A stretch of DNA of 64,000 bases, taken from Robertmurraya dakarensis (GTDB lineage: Bacteria > Bacillota > Bacilli > Bacillales > Cytobacillaceae). The stretch spans positions 3,094,909-3,158,908 of the forward strand of contig NZ_LT707409.1 in the NCBI RefSeq assembly GCF_900156875.1. The letters run 5' to 3'. The translations under genes and the position numbers were made by a program. The notes under the pieces were generated by a model. It was given only the letters and a program-made list of their open reading frames with translations, ran no database searches and was not told the origin of the DNA. Of the stretch, positions 42,618 to 52,732 are shown one piece after another; position 1 is the stretch's first letter; each line of letters begins with the position of its first letter.

Positions 42618-44147
42618 TTAATTTCGAATCAAGTAATCAAATGCACCTAATGCTGCTGTTGCACCTGATCCCATTGAAATGATGATTTGGTTATAGGCGC
42701 TGTCAGTACAATCCCCAGCAGCAAATACGCCAGGAATGGTTGTTGCACCGTTCTTTTCGACGATGATTTCACCGATACGGTTGCGCTCAAGCTGGCCTTC
42801 TAACCAATCTGTATTTGGTACAAGACCGATTTGGACGAACACACCTGCTAATTCCACATGTGTTTCTTCGCCTGTGTCGCGATCAACATACGTAATTCCG
42901 TCTACTTTGTCAGTACCGGTAATTTCTTTTGTTGCTGCATTTTTCACGACTGTTACGTTTGGAAGGCTGTAAAGACGCTTTTGCAGTACTTCGTCTGCTT
43001 TTAATTCTGGCATGAATTCAATAACTGTTACATGCTTCACAATACCAGCAAGGTCAATCGCTGCTTCAATACCAGAGTTACCTCCGCCGATTACCGCTAC
43101 ATCTTTACCTTCAAATAATGGACCATCACAGTGAGGGCAATAAGCTACCCCTTTGTTTTTGAACTCTTGCTCACCAGGAACGTTCACATTACGCCAACGA
43201 GCACCTGTTGAAATGATTACTGTCTTACTCTTAAGAACAGCGCCATTTTCAAGTTCAATTTCAATTAGGTCTTTCTTTTCTAGGCCTTTTGCACGCTGAA
43301 GATTCATGACATCGATGTCATACTCTTTCACATGCTCTTCAAGAGCCGCAGCAAGCTTAGGACCTTCTGTATTTTTCACAGAAATGAAGTTCTCAATGCT
43401 TAGTGTATCAAGGATTTGACCGCCGAAACGTTCTGCGACAATTCCTGTGCGGATTCCTTTACGCGCTGCATAGATCGCCGCACTCGCACCAGCAGGACCT
43501 CCGCCGACAACAAGAACATCATATGGATCTTTTTCAGAAAGGGTATCTGCACTTGGGCCTTCCCCTAACTTCGCAAGAATTTCTTCAATCGACATACGTC
43601 CATTTCCGAATGGCTCTGCATTTAAGTATATAGCCGGAACAGCTAATACATCTTTACGTTCTACTTCTTCTTTAAAAGCTGCACCATCGATCATCGTATG
43701 CGTAACATTAGGGTTCAACACACTCATAATATTTAAGGCTTGTACCACATCTGGGCAATTATGACAGCTTAAGCTGACATATGTTTCAAAGTGGTGTTCA
43801 CCTTTAATATTTTTAATCTGATCGATCACGCTTTGGTCTACCTTTGGAGCTCTTCCGCTCACTTGTAAAAGAGCTAGAACCAATGAAGTGAACTCATGCC
43901 CTAGCGGTACACCTGCAAAAGTAACGCCCGTCTCTTCACCGACACGGTTGACACTAAAGCTTGGGGTTCTTGCTAGTTCTACTTTTTCCACTGAAATTCG
44001 AGGAGACATGGAGGCCAGCTCTTCAACTAGAGCCAGCATCTCCTCTGAAACTTTGTCAGAACCTGCACTAACTTTAAGGACAAGATCGCCTTCAAGCATT
44101 TGCAAGTACTGACTTAATTGAGCTTTAATATCTGCATCAAGTGCCAT
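42618..44147 (-). CDS. ahpF: Alkyl hydroperoxide reductase subunit F (NADH:AhpC reductase)
   Basis: 509 aa, typical length. The N-terminal tandem thioredoxin-like domain has [10 protein letters not shown] (CxxC, about residue 130). The FAD-binding [10 protein letters not shown] follows at about 215. The redox-active CPHCDGP (about 340) and the NAD-binding [10 protein letters not shown] come next, then the second FAD motif [13 protein letters not shown]. It passes electrons from NADH through its disulfides to AhpC. It lies 14 bases after ahpC in a PerR-type operon. Confidence 0.97.
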   Translation of the reverse strand: MALDADIKAQLSQYLQMLEGDLVLKVSAGSDKVSEEMLALVEELASMSPRISVEKVELARTPSFSVNRVGEETGVTFAGVPLGHEFTSLVLALLQVSGRAPKVDQSVIDQIKNIKGEHHFETYVSLSCHNCPDVVQALNIMSVLNPNVTHTMIDGAAFKEEVERKDVLAVPAIYLNAEPFGNGRMSIEEILAKLGEGPSADTLSEKDPYDVLVVGGGPAGASAAIYAARKGIRTGIVAERFGGQILDTLSIENFISVKNTEGPKLAAALEEHVKEYDIDVMNLQRAKGLEKKDLIEIELENGAVLKSKTVIISTGARWRNVNVPGEQEFKNKGVAYCPHCDGPLFEGKDVAVIGGGNSGIEAAIDLAGIVKHVTVIEFMPELKADEVLQKRLYSLPNVTVVKNAATKEITGTDKVDGITYVDRDTGEETHVELAGVFVQIGLVPNTDWLEGQLERNRIGEIIVEKNGATTIPGVFAAGDCTDSAYNQIIISMGSGATAALGAFDYLIRN

Positions 44148-44161
44148 TTTTATCGCTCTCC

Positions 44162-44725
44162 TTAGATTTTACCTACAAGATCAAGGCTTGGCTTAAGAGT
44201 TTCTCCGCCTTCTTGCCATTTAGCTGGGCAAACTTCACCTGGATTGTTGCGTACGTATTGAGCTGCTTTGATTTTGTTTACAAGAATGCTTGCGTCACGG
44301 CCGATTCCGCCAGCGTTGATTTCAAGAGCTTGTACAACTCCGTCTGGATCGATGATGAAAGTTCCACGGTCAGCAACACCATCTTCTTCGATTAGAACGT
44401 CGAAGTTACGAGAAATCACGTGAGAAGGATCCCCGATCATTGTATAAGTGATTTTGCCGATTGCTTCTGAAGAATCATGCCATGCTTTATGAACGAAATG
44501 AGTATCAGTTGAAACTGAGTATACTTCACAGCCAAGGCTCTTTAATTCTTCATATTGGTTTTGAAGATCTTCAAGTTCAGTTGGGCAAACGAAAGTAAAG
44601 TCTGCAGGGTAGAAACAAACAACACTCCATTGACCTTTAAAATTTTGTTCTGAAACTTCTACAAATTCACCGTTTTTGTAAGCTTGTGCTTTAAATGGTT
44701 GTACTTCTTTACCGATTAATGACAT
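44162..44725 (-). CDS. ahpC: Alkyl hydroperoxide reductase subunit C (peroxiredoxin)
   Basis: 187 aa 2-Cys peroxiredoxin. The peroxidatic Cys is in [14 protein letters not shown] and the resolving Cys in GEVCPAKW near the C terminus. It reduces H2O2, alkyl hydroperoxides and peroxynitrite, and is re-reduced by AhpF. First gene of ahpCF; two PerR-box-like sequences lie about 120-150 bp upstream. Confidence 0.98.
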   Translation of the reverse strand: MSLIGKEVQPFKAQAYKNGEFVEVSEQNFKGQWSVVCFYPADFTFVCPTELEDLQNQYEELKSLGCEVYSVSTDTHFVHKAWHDSSEAIGKITYTMIGDPSHVISRNFDVLIEEDGVADRGTFIIDPDGVVQALEINAGGIGRDASILVNKIKAAQYVRNNPGEVCPAKWQEGGETLKPSLDLVGKI

Positions 44726-44846
44726 AATAAAATTCCTCCAATATGTAATATTTAAATATTATAGAAAGTGAAACATTTGGTCGGTTCTTTTGTTTCTTTT
44801 AAGGAAAACAATTATAGGCAGCCGGCCATATAACCCGCTCACTTAA

Positions 44847-44878
44847 CTATAATAATTATTAATTTATAATTATTATCA
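44847..44878. promoter_or_regulatory. Two adjacent PerR-box-like operators upstream of ahpC
   Basis: Against the consensus TTATAATNATTATAA, 44864-44878 matches 14 of 15 and 44847-44861 matches 13 of 15. PerR represses ahpCF in Bacillus until peroxide oxidises its metal site. Confidence 0.75.
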
Positions 44879-45110
44879 TATAACCTAAACTATTTGTCAA
44901 CTAATTATACAATTATCACTTTCGTAAAAAATTATCAAATAGTTTGACCTATTGTAACAAAATATACTTATTTAAGTGTAGAATGCGTTTCAAGAAGTTC
45001 AGTTCAGCAGGCAGACATCATTCTCAATACCCTTCCCTCCTTCTCAAAAAAACTTCCTATTATCACCCTCTATCAGTATTGCGCACGGTCATGAATTTAA
45101 TACCAATCCC
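44879..45110. other. Intergenic region between ahpC promoter region and lactate-oxidase terminator
   Basis: No frame with a start site and no hairpin that I can support. Confidence 0.5.
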
Positions 45111-45144
45111 AAAAAAAGAAAGCACGGTATCCCCCATGCCTTCC
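45111..45144 (-). terminator. Terminator of the lactate-oxidase-like gene
   Basis: Minus strand AAGGCATGG, loop, CCGTGCTTT, then CTTTTTTT; lies beyond repeat 11. Confidence 0.65.
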
Positions 45145-45158
45145 TACTATCATACCTC

Positions 45159-45209
45159 CGTGAAACAATTTCCATTGTGAAACAAGATTTATCGGGTCGT
45201 CACAGTGAC
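45159..45209 (+). repeat. Dispersed REP-like repeat 11 (long form)
   Basis: CGTGAAACA, spacer, TGTGAAACAAGATTTATC, GGGTCGTC, core ACAGT. Encodes the final VTVTTR and stop of the oxidase gene. Confidence 0.9.
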
Positions 45210-46325
45210 CCTCTGCGATAAGTCCGCTATACCCGATAGAGCAAGTGATACTTCGGTTTCCTGCACAAATCGTTCGAGCACTTTCTCTACGCCTTGTTGT
45301 CCGTGGACTGCTAATCCATACAGAAATGGGCGGCCAATTAGCACAGCATCTGCGCCCAATGCCAAGGCTTTAACTGCATCAATCCCACGGCGTACTCCAC
45401 TATCTAATAGAACAGGAATTTTCCCATCGACCGCCTCCACAATCCCTGGCAGCGCATCAATCGAAGCAATCACCCCATCAAGCTGCCGGCCGCCATGATT
45501 GGAGACAATAATCCCATCCACTCCATAAGATAAAGCCGTTTTTGCATCATCCTGATGTAATATCCCTTTAATCAACACAGGCAGTTTTGTCCGTTTCTTC
45601 ACCTCAGCGACATCCTTCCATGTTAAAGAAGGGTGCTGAATATTTTCCAGGATCCCCGCAACAATACTTTCCAGATCATGATTCTCCAACGACTTCATGA
45701 ATACTGGATCGCTCACATAGTTCCCTTTTCCATACCCCAATGACAACGGCGAAAACTGATTACGCATATCCGTCTCTCTCCACCCTGCCATCGTCGTATC
45801 AACCGTAATCACAATCGCTTCATAGCCCGCTTTTTCTGCTCGTTCTACCATGCTGTAAGAAAGCTCAGGATTCACAGTGGAAAAATAAAGCTGAAACCAA
45901 TTACAGCCATTTGGCGCGGCTTCCGCAATTTCTTCTAATGAATACGCAGATACCGTACTAACAATAAACGGAACGCCCATAGCCTCTGCCGCTTTAGCCG
46001 TGGCCAGTTCCCCTTCCTCATGGGCAAGAGTCTGCATGCCGATCGGCGATAAAAGAAATGGCGTTTTGTATCGGCGACCAAAAAGATTAACACTCATATC
46101 TACATTAGATACATCATTAAGCATTCTCGGAACAATCGCCCATTTCGAAAAAGCCTCTTCGTTTCTTTTCGCCGTTTCATTTCTCCCCGCTCCCGTACTT
46201 GCATATCCATAACCGCCCGCATGCATTACCTCGGAAGCCTTTTGTTCCCATTCTTCAAATGAAAGTGGAAAATCCGTTTCCTTACTTATGTCCTTCATTA
46301 GTATATCTCGATTCGCAACAGTCAT
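45189..46325 (-). CDS. FMN-dependent alpha-hydroxy-acid oxidase (lactate 2-monooxygenase/oxidase-like)
   Basis: 378 aa. TIM-barrel FMN enzyme: PFLLSPIGMQ, WFQLYFS, ITVDTTMAGWRETDMRN, PVLIKGI, the catalytic His in SNHGGRQLDG, LLDSGVRRG and IGRPFLYG. The family oxidises L-2-hydroxy acids such as lactate, glycolate or mandelate; the TMAGWRETD insertion is closer to lactate 2-monooxygenase-type members. It is followed upstream by YjiH and an aminotransferase on the same strand, suggesting a catabolic group, but terminators separate them. The last six residues and stop derive from dispersed repeat 11. Confidence 0.87.
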   Translation of the reverse strand: MTVANRDILMKDISKETDFPLSFEEWEQKASEVMHAGGYGYASTGAGRNETAKRNEEAFSKWAIVPRMLNDVSNVDMSVNLFGRRYKTPFLLSPIGMQTLAHEEGELATAKAAEAMGVPFIVSTVSAYSLEEIAEAAPNGCNWFQLYFSTVNPELSYSMVERAEKAGYEAIVITVDTTMAGWRETDMRNQFSPLSLGYGKGNYVSDPVFMKSLENHDLESIVAGILENIQHPSLTWKDVAEVKKRTKLPVLIKGILHQDDAKTALSYGVDGIIVSNHGGRQLDGVIASIDALPGIVEAVDGKIPVLLDSGVRRGIDAVKALALGADAVLIGRPFLYGLAVHGQQGVEKVLERFVQETEVSLALSGIADLSQRVTVTTR

Positions 46326-46409
46326 CTCAAATGCCTTCTTTCCTTTAAAATAGTGGGAGGACCTATATATGGAAAAAAGAGCACCTCAAAAGGGCACTCT
46401 CTTCCAATT

Positions 46410-46445
46410 AAAAAAAGAAACACGAGAACCGCCCCCACGTTTCTT
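46410..46445 (-). terminator. Terminator of the YjiH-family gene
   Basis: Minus strand AAGAAAC, GC-rich loop, GTTTCTT, then TTTTT. It abuts repeat 12. A second weaker hairpin (AGAGTGCC/GGTGCTCT plus T-run) lies at about 46376-46402. Confidence 0.65.
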
Positions 46446-46446
46446 C

Positions 46447-46497
46447 CGTGAAACAATTCTCATCGTGAAACAAGATTATTCGGGTCGTCACAGTGAC
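46447..46497 (+). repeat. Dispersed REP-like repeat 12 (long form)
   Basis: CGTGAAACA, spacer, CGTGAAACAAGATTATTC, GGGTCGTC, core ACAGT. Nine bases from the YjiH stop codon. Confidence 0.92.
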
Positions 46498-46506
46498 AAG
46501 AAAACT

Positions 46507-47886
46507 TTAAAAAACAAACAAATGTGCAATCAATACAATGATTGGCAATGTAATAATTGTTCTTTCGATAAATATAATGAATAGCTCACCGAAGCTTAAC
46601 GGAATGTTTGAACGCAGAATCAAGATCCCGATTTCTGACATGTAGATTAATTGTGTTAAAGAAAGTCCTGCGACAATGAAACGTGTTAATTCACTTTCAA
46701 TCCCGCTCCCGATCACTGGCGGCAAGAACATGTCCGCAAATCCAACCAGCATCGTCTTCGCAGCCGCACCCGCTTCAGGCACCTGCATCCATTCTAAAAT
46801 CGGAACAAATGGATAAGAAATGATATCAAAAACAGGTGTATATTCAGCAACAATTAACGCAAGGGCTCCCAAACTCATAACAAGCGGGATCAACCCTAAC
46901 CAAATATCTAAAATCGTCTCAACCCCATCTGAGAGCAGCTTCTTCGCACTTGGCGCAGTTCTCGCCTTGTTCAGTGCTTGCTCCCAACCCCACTTCACTT
47001 TCGATACGCCTTCTGGAATCGTTTCATCAATTTTCTGACCAACAGGTTCATAATAAGTATCCGGTTTTCTTGATAGCGGCGGAATTCTCGGCATAATAAC
47101 CGCTGCCACCACACACGCTACGGAAACGGTTAAGTAAAATGGAATGAACATATGTCCCAGTCCAACGACATTCGCCACAATTAAACTAAAGGCAATCGAG
47201 GCGATTGAAAAAGTGGTCGCAATAACCGCAGCTTCCCTTTTTGTATAATAACCTTCATCGTATTGTTTCGTTGTCACCAACACCCCAACAGTTCCTGCCC
47301 CCATCCAGGAAGCCAGTGTGTCAATGGAAGAACGCCCTGGCAGCGTAAATAACGGCCGCATGATCTTCTGGAAAAGGGCTCCAATAAATTCCATCAATCC
47401 AAACTCTACTAATAAAGGCAGTAGAATTCCCGCAAATAAGAACCATGTCATTAACACTGGAGCCAAATCATAAAGCACGACTCCGCCTGTATTACGGCTC
47501 CAAATAAACTCTGGTCCCACTTCAAAAATCGTCAGGATCCCCACCAAGAACCCGAATAATCTGGCTGCTAAACCGAACATCCCAATATCAAATAACCCTT
47601 TAAAAAACTTACTCTCCATAATAAAGCTCGGCTTAAAAATCTTTGTCACGATTGTTCCAGCGGTTGATAAACCCAAAATAAAGATAATAAATGCCGGAAT
47701 ATAAGCACTAAAATAACCGTTCAAAAGTGATGCCAAAATGCCGACACCAATAGTAATTTCCCCGTTGAATTTGATTGGAACGAGAAATAACAATACCCCA
47801 ATCAACGAAGGAATCAAAAACTTTAACTGGCCGCCACTCGACGCGGCCGTTTCACTCTCCTGTTTGACCCTTGCTTGTGCCTCCAC
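46507..47886 (-). CDS. YjiH-family transporter with nucleoside-recognition (Gate) domain
   Basis: 459 aa, about ten hydrophobic segments. The Gate-like stretches SWMGAGTVGVLVTTKQYDEG and MLVGFADMFLPPVIGSGIES identify the YjiH branch of nucleoside-recognition membrane proteins. Substrate unproven. It begins 28 bp after the aminotransferase gene on the same strand, so the two should form an operon, suggesting transport of a compound handled by that enzyme. Confidence 0.8.
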   Translation of the reverse strand: MEAQARVKQESETAASSGGQLKFLIPSLIGVLLFLVPIKFNGEITIGVGILASLLNGYFSAYIPAFIIFILGLSTAGTIVTKIFKPSFIMESKFFKGLFDIGMFGLAARLFGFLVGILTIFEVGPEFIWSRNTGGVVLYDLAPVLMTWFLFAGILLPLLVEFGLMEFIGALFQKIMRPLFTLPGRSSIDTLASWMGAGTVGVLVTTKQYDEGYYTKREAAVIATTFSIASIAFSLIVANVVGLGHMFIPFYLTVSVACVVAAVIMPRIPPLSRKPDTYYEPVGQKIDETIPEGVSKVKWGWEQALNKARTAPSAKKLLSDGVETILDIWLGLIPLVMSLGALALIVAEYTPVFDIISYPFVPILEWMQVPEAGAAAKTMLVGFADMFLPPVIGSGIESELTRFIVAGLSLTQLIYMSEIGILILRSNIPLSFGELFIIFIERTIITLPIIVLIAHLFVF

Positions 47887-47914
47887 ACCATTTCCCCCTT
47901 TTTAAAAAACCCCT

Positions 47915-49228
47915 CTATCCTCTAATCCCCAATTCTGCTTCATACTCAGTTAGCGCCTCATCCAGCAATGCAATTCCTCTATCTAAGTTCTCTTTGTCAA
48001 CATTTAACGGCGGCATCATCCGGATAACCTCGCCTTTATTTCCACTTAGGTAAAAAATCACGCCTTTATGCAGGCATTTTTCAAGAATATTCATAAGTCC
48101 TTCGCCATTTGGTGCACCAGTTACAGGTTGAACAATCTCAATCCCCAGCATCATGCCAATGCCTCGCACCGTCCCCATCACGGGGTGCTTTTCTTTTAGG
48201 TCAATAAGCTTTCTAAGCGCGTATTCACCTAGATTTCTAGCATTTTCAACCATGCCCTCTTCTTTTAGAACATCAATCGTTGCACAAGCTGCTGCACAGG
48301 CAATTGGATTTCCTCCAAAAGTGGTACTATGACTGCCAATCGACCATTGCTCCATCAGTTCTTTAGAAGCAACCGTTGCACTTAACGGCAAGCCGCTTGC
48401 AATTCCCTTCGCAATCGCCATGATATCTGGCGTCACTCCAAAGCGACTCGCTGCAAACCAATCACCCGTACGTCCAAACCCCGTTTGCACTTCATCAAAA
48501 ATTAATAGAATGCCGTGCATATCGCAGATTTCACGTATTTTTTGCAGCCAAGCTCTCGGCGGGATGACATAGCCGCCTTCCCCAAGCACTGGTTCTAAAA
48601 TAACCGCTGCCACTTCGTCCGGAGCCACTTGATGATTAAATAGTTTTTCAAAGTCTTTTTCTACGTGCTCTGACCAATACACATCATGGTCTAATCCGTC
48701 GGGGGTTTCCGTAATTTGTGCGTATGGCAGCTGGTACGTCATCCCCGCTCCGACAGGCAAGCTTCTTCTGTACTTGCTTTTCGAAGTTGTCAGGCTGAGC
48801 GCTCCCATTGTTCTTCCATGAAATCCGCCAAGGAAAGATACAACATAAGGTCTTCCTGTCACATGTCTAGCGAGCTTCACTGCCCCTTCAATCGCCTCAG
48901 CGCCGCTATTTCCAAAGAAAAAGCAGTCTAAGGATTCTGGTAAAATTGTCTGCAGTTTCTTTGCTAAATTAATAATAGATTCATAGTTGATAATCCCGAT
49001 CGGTCCATGAACCAAAGAATCCACTTGATCCTTGATCGCAGCAACTACCTTCGGATGGCGATGCCCAGTATTTTCAGTCGCAATCCCTGAAGTAAAATCC
49101 AAGTACTTCTTCCCATCAACCCCGATGTAAAATAACCCTTCTGCTTTAGCTACTGGCAGGTTCGGAAAATCCTTCGCCATTGTGGGTGCCAATAAGCCTT
49201 CTTCATTAATGGTGTTCCAATCTATCAT
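47915..49228 (-). CDS. Class-III PLP aminotransferase (4-aminobutyrate aminotransferase-like)
   Basis: 437 aa from the ATG of [11 protein letters not shown], which is preceded by AGGAGA; a longer frame upstream has no site. Motifs: [44 protein letters not shown], and the PLP Lys in [12 protein letters not shown]. Such enzymes transaminate GABA, beta-alanine, taurine or related omega-amino acids with 2-oxoglutarate or pyruvate. Divergent from a LysR regulator and followed by the YjiH transporter. Confidence 0.87.
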   Translation of the reverse strand: MIDWNTINEEGLLAPTMAKDFPNLPVAKAEGLFYIGVDGKKYLDFTSGIATENTGHRHPKVVAAIKDQVDSLVHGPIGIINYESIINLAKKLQTILPESLDCFFFGNSGAEAIEGAVKLARHVTGRPYVVSFLGGFHGRTMGALSLTTSKSKYRRSLPVGAGMTYQLPYAQITETPDGLDHDVYWSEHVEKDFEKLFNHQVAPDEVAAVILEPVLGEGGYVIPPRAWLQKIREICDMHGILLIFDEVQTGFGRTGDWFAASRFGVTPDIMAIAKGIASGLPLSATVASKELMEQWSIGSHSTTFGGNPIACAAACATIDVLKEEGMVENARNLGEYALRKLIDLKEKHPVMGTVRGIGMMLGIEIVQPVTGAPNGEGLMNILEKCLHKGVIFYLSGNKGEVIRMMPPLNVDKENLDRGIALLDEALTEYEAELGIRG

Positions 49229-49598
49229 AATGCCATCTCCTAATATCCAATGAATGTTTAATGAATTTTCTCTCAATATGCATGATTAGTCAATTTCAAT
49301 CCATAAGAAATATTAATAGTAAATATCGGTAATTAGGGAGGTGATCCGTTGTGATGACTGCTTTTTTTTAAAAAAACAGGCTAAACACATGCTCGATACT
49401 AGAAAAGTCAGGCAAAAACCATTAAGAAAAATTATGAATCATTATGGATAAAGTTGTATATTTATGAATCTCATGCAGTCACTCTTCCAAATCCTTCTAT
49501 ATGAAAAGGCCCGCCAATTGCTATGCTATAATATTAAGAGATTATCTAATTTGTACGTATTTTAAATTCAGAATTGTTTTTCAAAAAGAGGTGATGAC
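49229..49598. other. Divergent regulatory region, aminotransferase / LysR
   Basis: 370 bp expected to hold the LysR operator. A perfect-looking GGGAGGTGATCC ribosome site at about 49337 precedes only a six-codon frame (MMTAFF) in a T/A-run, so either a leader peptide or chance. No clear T-N11-A dyad was settled by eye. Confidence 0.4.
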
Positions 49599-50498
49599 AT
49601 GGAATTACGTAATTTAAAAACCTTTCAAGTCGTGGCAGAGGAATTGAATCTCACGAAGGCGGCAAAAAGATTAGGCTATACTCAGCCTACTCTCACATTA
49701 CAACTACAAGCACTTGAAAAAGAGCTTAATCACACCCTGCTCACTAGAATTGGAAAGAAGACGCTGCTAACCGCTGCCGGGCAAAAACTGAAAGGGCATG
49801 TCGACCAATTATTTGACCTCATCGATGAGATGGAAAAAGATATGGAAGAATTGCATGGACCTGCCGGGGTGCTGAACGTGGCGGCATCTGAGTATTACTG
49901 CAGGCATCATCTATCACCGATAATTAGCAAATATATGGAAATGTACAGTAACGTGCGGGTCAACCTTTTGCCACTTAATAGCGTTCACGGCATCCAAAGC
50001 GTGAAGGACCGTGTCGCCGACATTGCGATTATTGCCAGCGATTGCAATGAAATGGATATTAAACAAACCTTTTTAGAAGAAGAAAAGACGTTTTTAGTTG
50101 TGTCATCAGGGATAAGCAAGATCAAAAGCCTGGAAGAGATTTATAGTCAGTATCCCTTTATCTCCTACGATAAAGATTGCAGTTTCAGCAGTATCATTGA
50201 CCGCTATTTTAAGAGCAATGAACTTCAGCCACAGTCCATGATTGTAGTGGGCGGCAGCGACGAGACGATCAAAAGAGCGGTCTTAAACGGTACCGGCTAT
50301 GCTATTTTAGGGGAAAATATCATGAAGAATGAATTGGAAGATGGATCGATCACCATCCTGCAACAGGTGGATGAACCGATTATTACTTCTATGATCAATC
50401 TAAAGGTGCGTGCGGAAGAACCTAATATACAGACTTTTAATGAGTTTATTCGCGGGGCTTGGAAACATGGAGAAAGTTCCCTTGTTTCCTTGCTTTAA
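49599..50498 (+). CDS. LysR-family transcriptional regulator
   Basis: 299 aa. N-terminal winged helix-turn-helix (residues 1-60, NLKTFQVVAEELNLTKAAKRLG followed by YTQPTLTLQLQALEKEL) and a C-terminal periplasmic-binding-like effector domain (about 90-290). Transcribed away from the aminotransferase-YjiH operon, the standard arrangement for a LysR activator of the neighbouring genes. The ligand is probably the transported substrate or its derivative. GAGGTGATGAC lies before the ATG. Terminator at 50521-50560. Confidence 0.92.
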   Translation: MELRNLKTFQVVAEELNLTKAAKRLGYTQPTLTLQLQALEKELNHTLLTRIGKKTLLTAAGQKLKGHVDQLFDLIDEMEKDMEELHGPAGVLNVAASEYYCRHHLSPIISKYMEMYSNVRVNLLPLNSVHGIQSVKDRVADIAIIASDCNEMDIKQTFLEEEKTFLVVSSGISKIKSLEEIYSQYPFISYDKDCSFSSIIDRYFKSNELQPQSMIVVGGSDETIKRAVLNGTGYAILGENIMKNELEDGSITILQQVDEPIITSMINLKVRAEEPNIQTFNEFIRGAWKHGESSLVSLL

Positions 50499-50520
50499 CC
50501 TTAGTATTAAAAAGTTACCT

Positions 50521-50560
50521 AGGAACTACCAGTCATGAGATGGGCAGGTAGTTCCTATTT
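50521..50560 (+). terminator. Terminator of the LysR gene
   Basis: AGGAACTACC, loop, GGTAGTTCCT, then ATTTTATT. Confidence 0.85.
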
Positions 50561-50717
50561 TATTAAAATCTTATCTATTAAATGGGTTGTAATTTACAGA
50601 TACCGGAGCGAGAGGCAGCCCCTGAAATATTGATTGGTAGAAGAATATATAAATAGAAGGGGTTACGAAGTACAGGAGATGAATTTTTCACAATTAATGG
50701 CGTACGTTAAACTGCGC

Positions 50718-51122
50718 TTAGCTTAATTGTCTTTTGATATTGCCAATCTCCCTTTCATTTCTTGCTGTTTTCTCCCAAATAAAATCCTGGTCATTTTCAA
50801 TAGCCTTAAAGCGATCTACTATTTCTTTATGGCGTTCCTCCCCTTTGGTTTCTATCTCTGGGAGTTTTATTTGCATCTCTTGTTGGATTTGCTTCATTTC
50901 TTGCTGGTCTCGTTTCATTTCTTGTAGATCCTGCTTCATTTCTTGTTGGTCTCGTTTCATTTCTTGTAGATCCTGCTTCATTTCTTGTTGGTCTCGCTTC
51001 ATTTCTCGTAGACTTGTCCTCAGATCTTGTTGATCTTTCTTCATGCTATGCTGCTCAGCTTGAATTCCCCCTACCATCCCTATTAATTGTGCCAGCATAT
51101 CCTCAATTTTTTCACCATTCAT
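50718..51122 (-). CDS. Coiled-coil protein with 14-residue repeats
   Basis: 134 aa. It starts MNGEKIEDMLAQLIGMVGGI, then a long charged coiled coil with tandem 14-residue units of the type EMKRDQQEMKQDLQ (about residues 39-85), and ends EKTARNEREIGNIKRQLS. AGGTGAGG is found before the ATG. No catalytic domain, signal peptide or membrane span. Proteins of this kind are common in Bacillus and unassigned. The units are coded by near-identical 42-bp repeats. Confidence 0.7.
   Translation of the reverse strand: MNGEKIEDMLAQLIGMVGGIQAEQHSMKKDQQDLRTSLREMKRDQQEMKQDLQEMKRDQQEMKQDLQEMKRDQQEMKQIQQEMQIKLPEIETKGEERHKEIVDRFKAIENDQDFIWEKTARNEREIGNIKRQLS
50891..51012 (-). repeat. 42-bp coding tandem repeat, about 2.9 units
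   Basis: Alternating TTCATTTCTTGTTGGTCTCG and TTCATTTCTTGTAGATCCTG blocks (coding-strand complement) with only one or two changes between units; in frame, so unit number can change without breaking the gene. Confidence 0.85.
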
Positions 51123-51277
51123 TTTCCCTCACCTCCTTTTCACATATTATATATCGAATAACTCATTTTGGATATCTAGTTTTTTCTCAGCGAAAGGCAG
51201 GGACAGTTCCATTACCAACCCCGTAATCTCACTTCCCTCCCCTCGTCAGAAAGCATGGTTCCCACCCAAACTTCCTT

Positions 51278-51325
51278 CTGTGGAACATTCTTGTGAAACA
51301 AGATTATTCGGGTCGTCACAGTGAC
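51278..51325 (+). repeat. Dispersed REP-like repeat 13 (long form)
   Basis: TGTGGAACA, spacer, TGTGAAACAAGATTATTC, GGGTCGTC, core ACAGT. Supplies the last residues (RSL) and stop of the EAL gene. Confidence 0.92.
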
Positions 51326-52071
51326 CGAAGTTCGCTAAATAGGTTTCCGTCTTTGATTTTCTCTGGTTTTCCTAATAGATACCCCTGTGCAACAGGAACT
51401 TGTAAAGTCTTAGCGATTGCTAAATCCATCTCTTGTTCTAAGCCTTCTAAAATCAAGATCATCCGTTGCTTGGAATATTGCACTAAAAGCGAAAGCAATT
51501 GTTGTTTATCTTTTGACGTAAATAATTCTCTAGAAAAATACTGATCTACTTTAATAATATCCGGGGAAAACTCAACGATTTTCTGTAGTCCAGCAGCTCC
51601 CTTACCAATATCATCTAATGCAATGATGAAATTTTTTTCTTTTAAAAACTTGATCTTCTCTTTTAATTCTTGAATTCTCCAAATATGTTCCTCATTTTTA
51701 GTCTCGTTTAATTCAAATACGATTCTTCCTATTGCTTGTGGATATTGAATAAGCAGCTGTTCAATAAACGATTCGAACTGATCATTCAACAACGTAGATG
51801 GGAATATATTGATAAACAATAATTCTGAAAGCGATTGTTCAAAAGGAAAACTGCTTATTGCCTTTGAAATAGACAATGTATCTAGTTCATATAAACTTCC
51901 TTCTCGCCTAGCTTCATCAAATATGGCTTCAATATTTTGATTCTGAGCCCCCTCAGTAAATCTTAATAGAGCTTCATACCCGTATACTTTCCAGTTATGC
52001 AACTGCCATAATGGTTGATAAGCATGCTCTACTCGTTCATAACGTACTTGATTTATGAAATTGATATTCAT
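51316..52071 (-). CDS. EAL-domain c-di-GMP phosphodiesterase, third paralogue
   Basis: 251 aa EAL domain alone. E of YEALLRF, N of FINIFP, E of FELNET, DD of LDDIGKGAAGL, K of IKVD, E of LEGLE and Q of AQGY are present. Loop 6 (DDIGKG) is closer to the canonical DDFGTG than in the two other EAL proteins of the window, so this is the best candidate for an ordinary phosphodiesterase. AAGGAAGGGAG precedes the ATG. It lies 23 bp after a small zinc-ribbon gene, so probably a two-gene operon. C terminus completed by dispersed repeat 13. Confidence 0.85.
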   Translation of the reverse strand: MNINFINQVRYERVEHAYQPLWQLHNWKVYGYEALLRFTEGAQNQNIEAIFDEARREGSLYELDTLSISKAISSFPFEQSLSELLFINIFPSTLLNDQFESFIEQLLIQYPQAIGRIVFELNETKNEEHIWRIQELKEKIKFLKEKNFIIALDDIGKGAAGLQKIVEFSPDIIKVDQYFSRELFTSKDKQQLLSLLVQYSKQRMILILEGLEQEMDLAIAKTLQVPVAQGYLLGKPEKIKDGNLFSELRSL

Positions 52072-52094
52072 GTGCCCGCCACTCCCTTCCTTAT

Positions 52095-52292
52095 TTACGA
52101 AAACTTTTTAATACCCAATGCTTTACATCTAGGACAAGTAATTGTATTTGCAGGTTTAAATTTAATCTTCTTAAAATCACTCCGCACAAAAGTAGGAAAA
52201 ACATTATATTTGAAACCACAATTACAAGTGTTACGGTCTTTTACAACATGTGTTAAATTGTCTCCTTTATCAAATACTGTTGGATAAAACAT
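52095..52292 (-). CDS. Small zinc-ribbon-like protein
   Basis: 65 aa. Two cysteine pairs, CNCGF near residue 24 and CPRCKALG near residue 55, could bind one zinc. GGGGAAAGG is before the ATG. Located directly upstream of and on the same strand as the EAL gene (23 bp gap). Function unknown; a regulatory or nucleic-acid-binding role is possible. Confidence 0.6.
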   Translation of the reverse strand: MFYPTVFDKGDNLTHVVKDRNTCNCGFKYNVFPTFVRSDFKKIKFKPANTITCPRCKALGIKKFS

Positions 52293-52732
52293 ACCTTTCC
52301 CCTTCTTTCATATTTGGATAATTTACTAGTTTCTCTGAGCTGTTCTAAATCTTCTAAATTTATACTATTATTATGTTGGAAACCAGATGGAAAAGAAATC
52401 AGCTAGTACTCTTATTCTCACCATTTAAGAGGATTAGGAACCTGTTCCTATTTCATTCTGAGCTAATTTATTTTTGGCTCTTTAGCTCCCCATACATCCG
52501 CATTCTAAATTTGTAAGGTATACATATATTTTGATAAGGGTTGTTTCAAAAGGATTCTCTTTATTAAACAGGAGAATCCTTTCTTTAACTTTATTGTTTT
52601 CTGAATATTCAAATAACTATAGAAAGGATGTGTTACCGACATTTCCTAACTAGTCAGCCGCTAACAAAGTCACTTAAGCAACAAGAGCAATCCGCGTGAA
52701 CTATTTTTCAAAAAATAAAGGAGTGATGACGT
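52293..52732. other. Divergent region, zinc-ribbon/EAL operon and MFS gene
   Basis: 440 bp. Contains a hairpin AAAGGATTCTC, loop, GAGAATCCTTT, TCTTT at about 52549-52582 that could be a terminator or attenuator in the MFS leader; otherwise no frame or motif that I can support. Confidence 0.5.

Noticed and set aside
49337-49371. Six-codon frame MMTAFF behind a perfect ribosome site
   Set aside because: Could be a leader peptide, but there is no downstream regulatory hairpin or coupled gene on that strand; kept only as a note.
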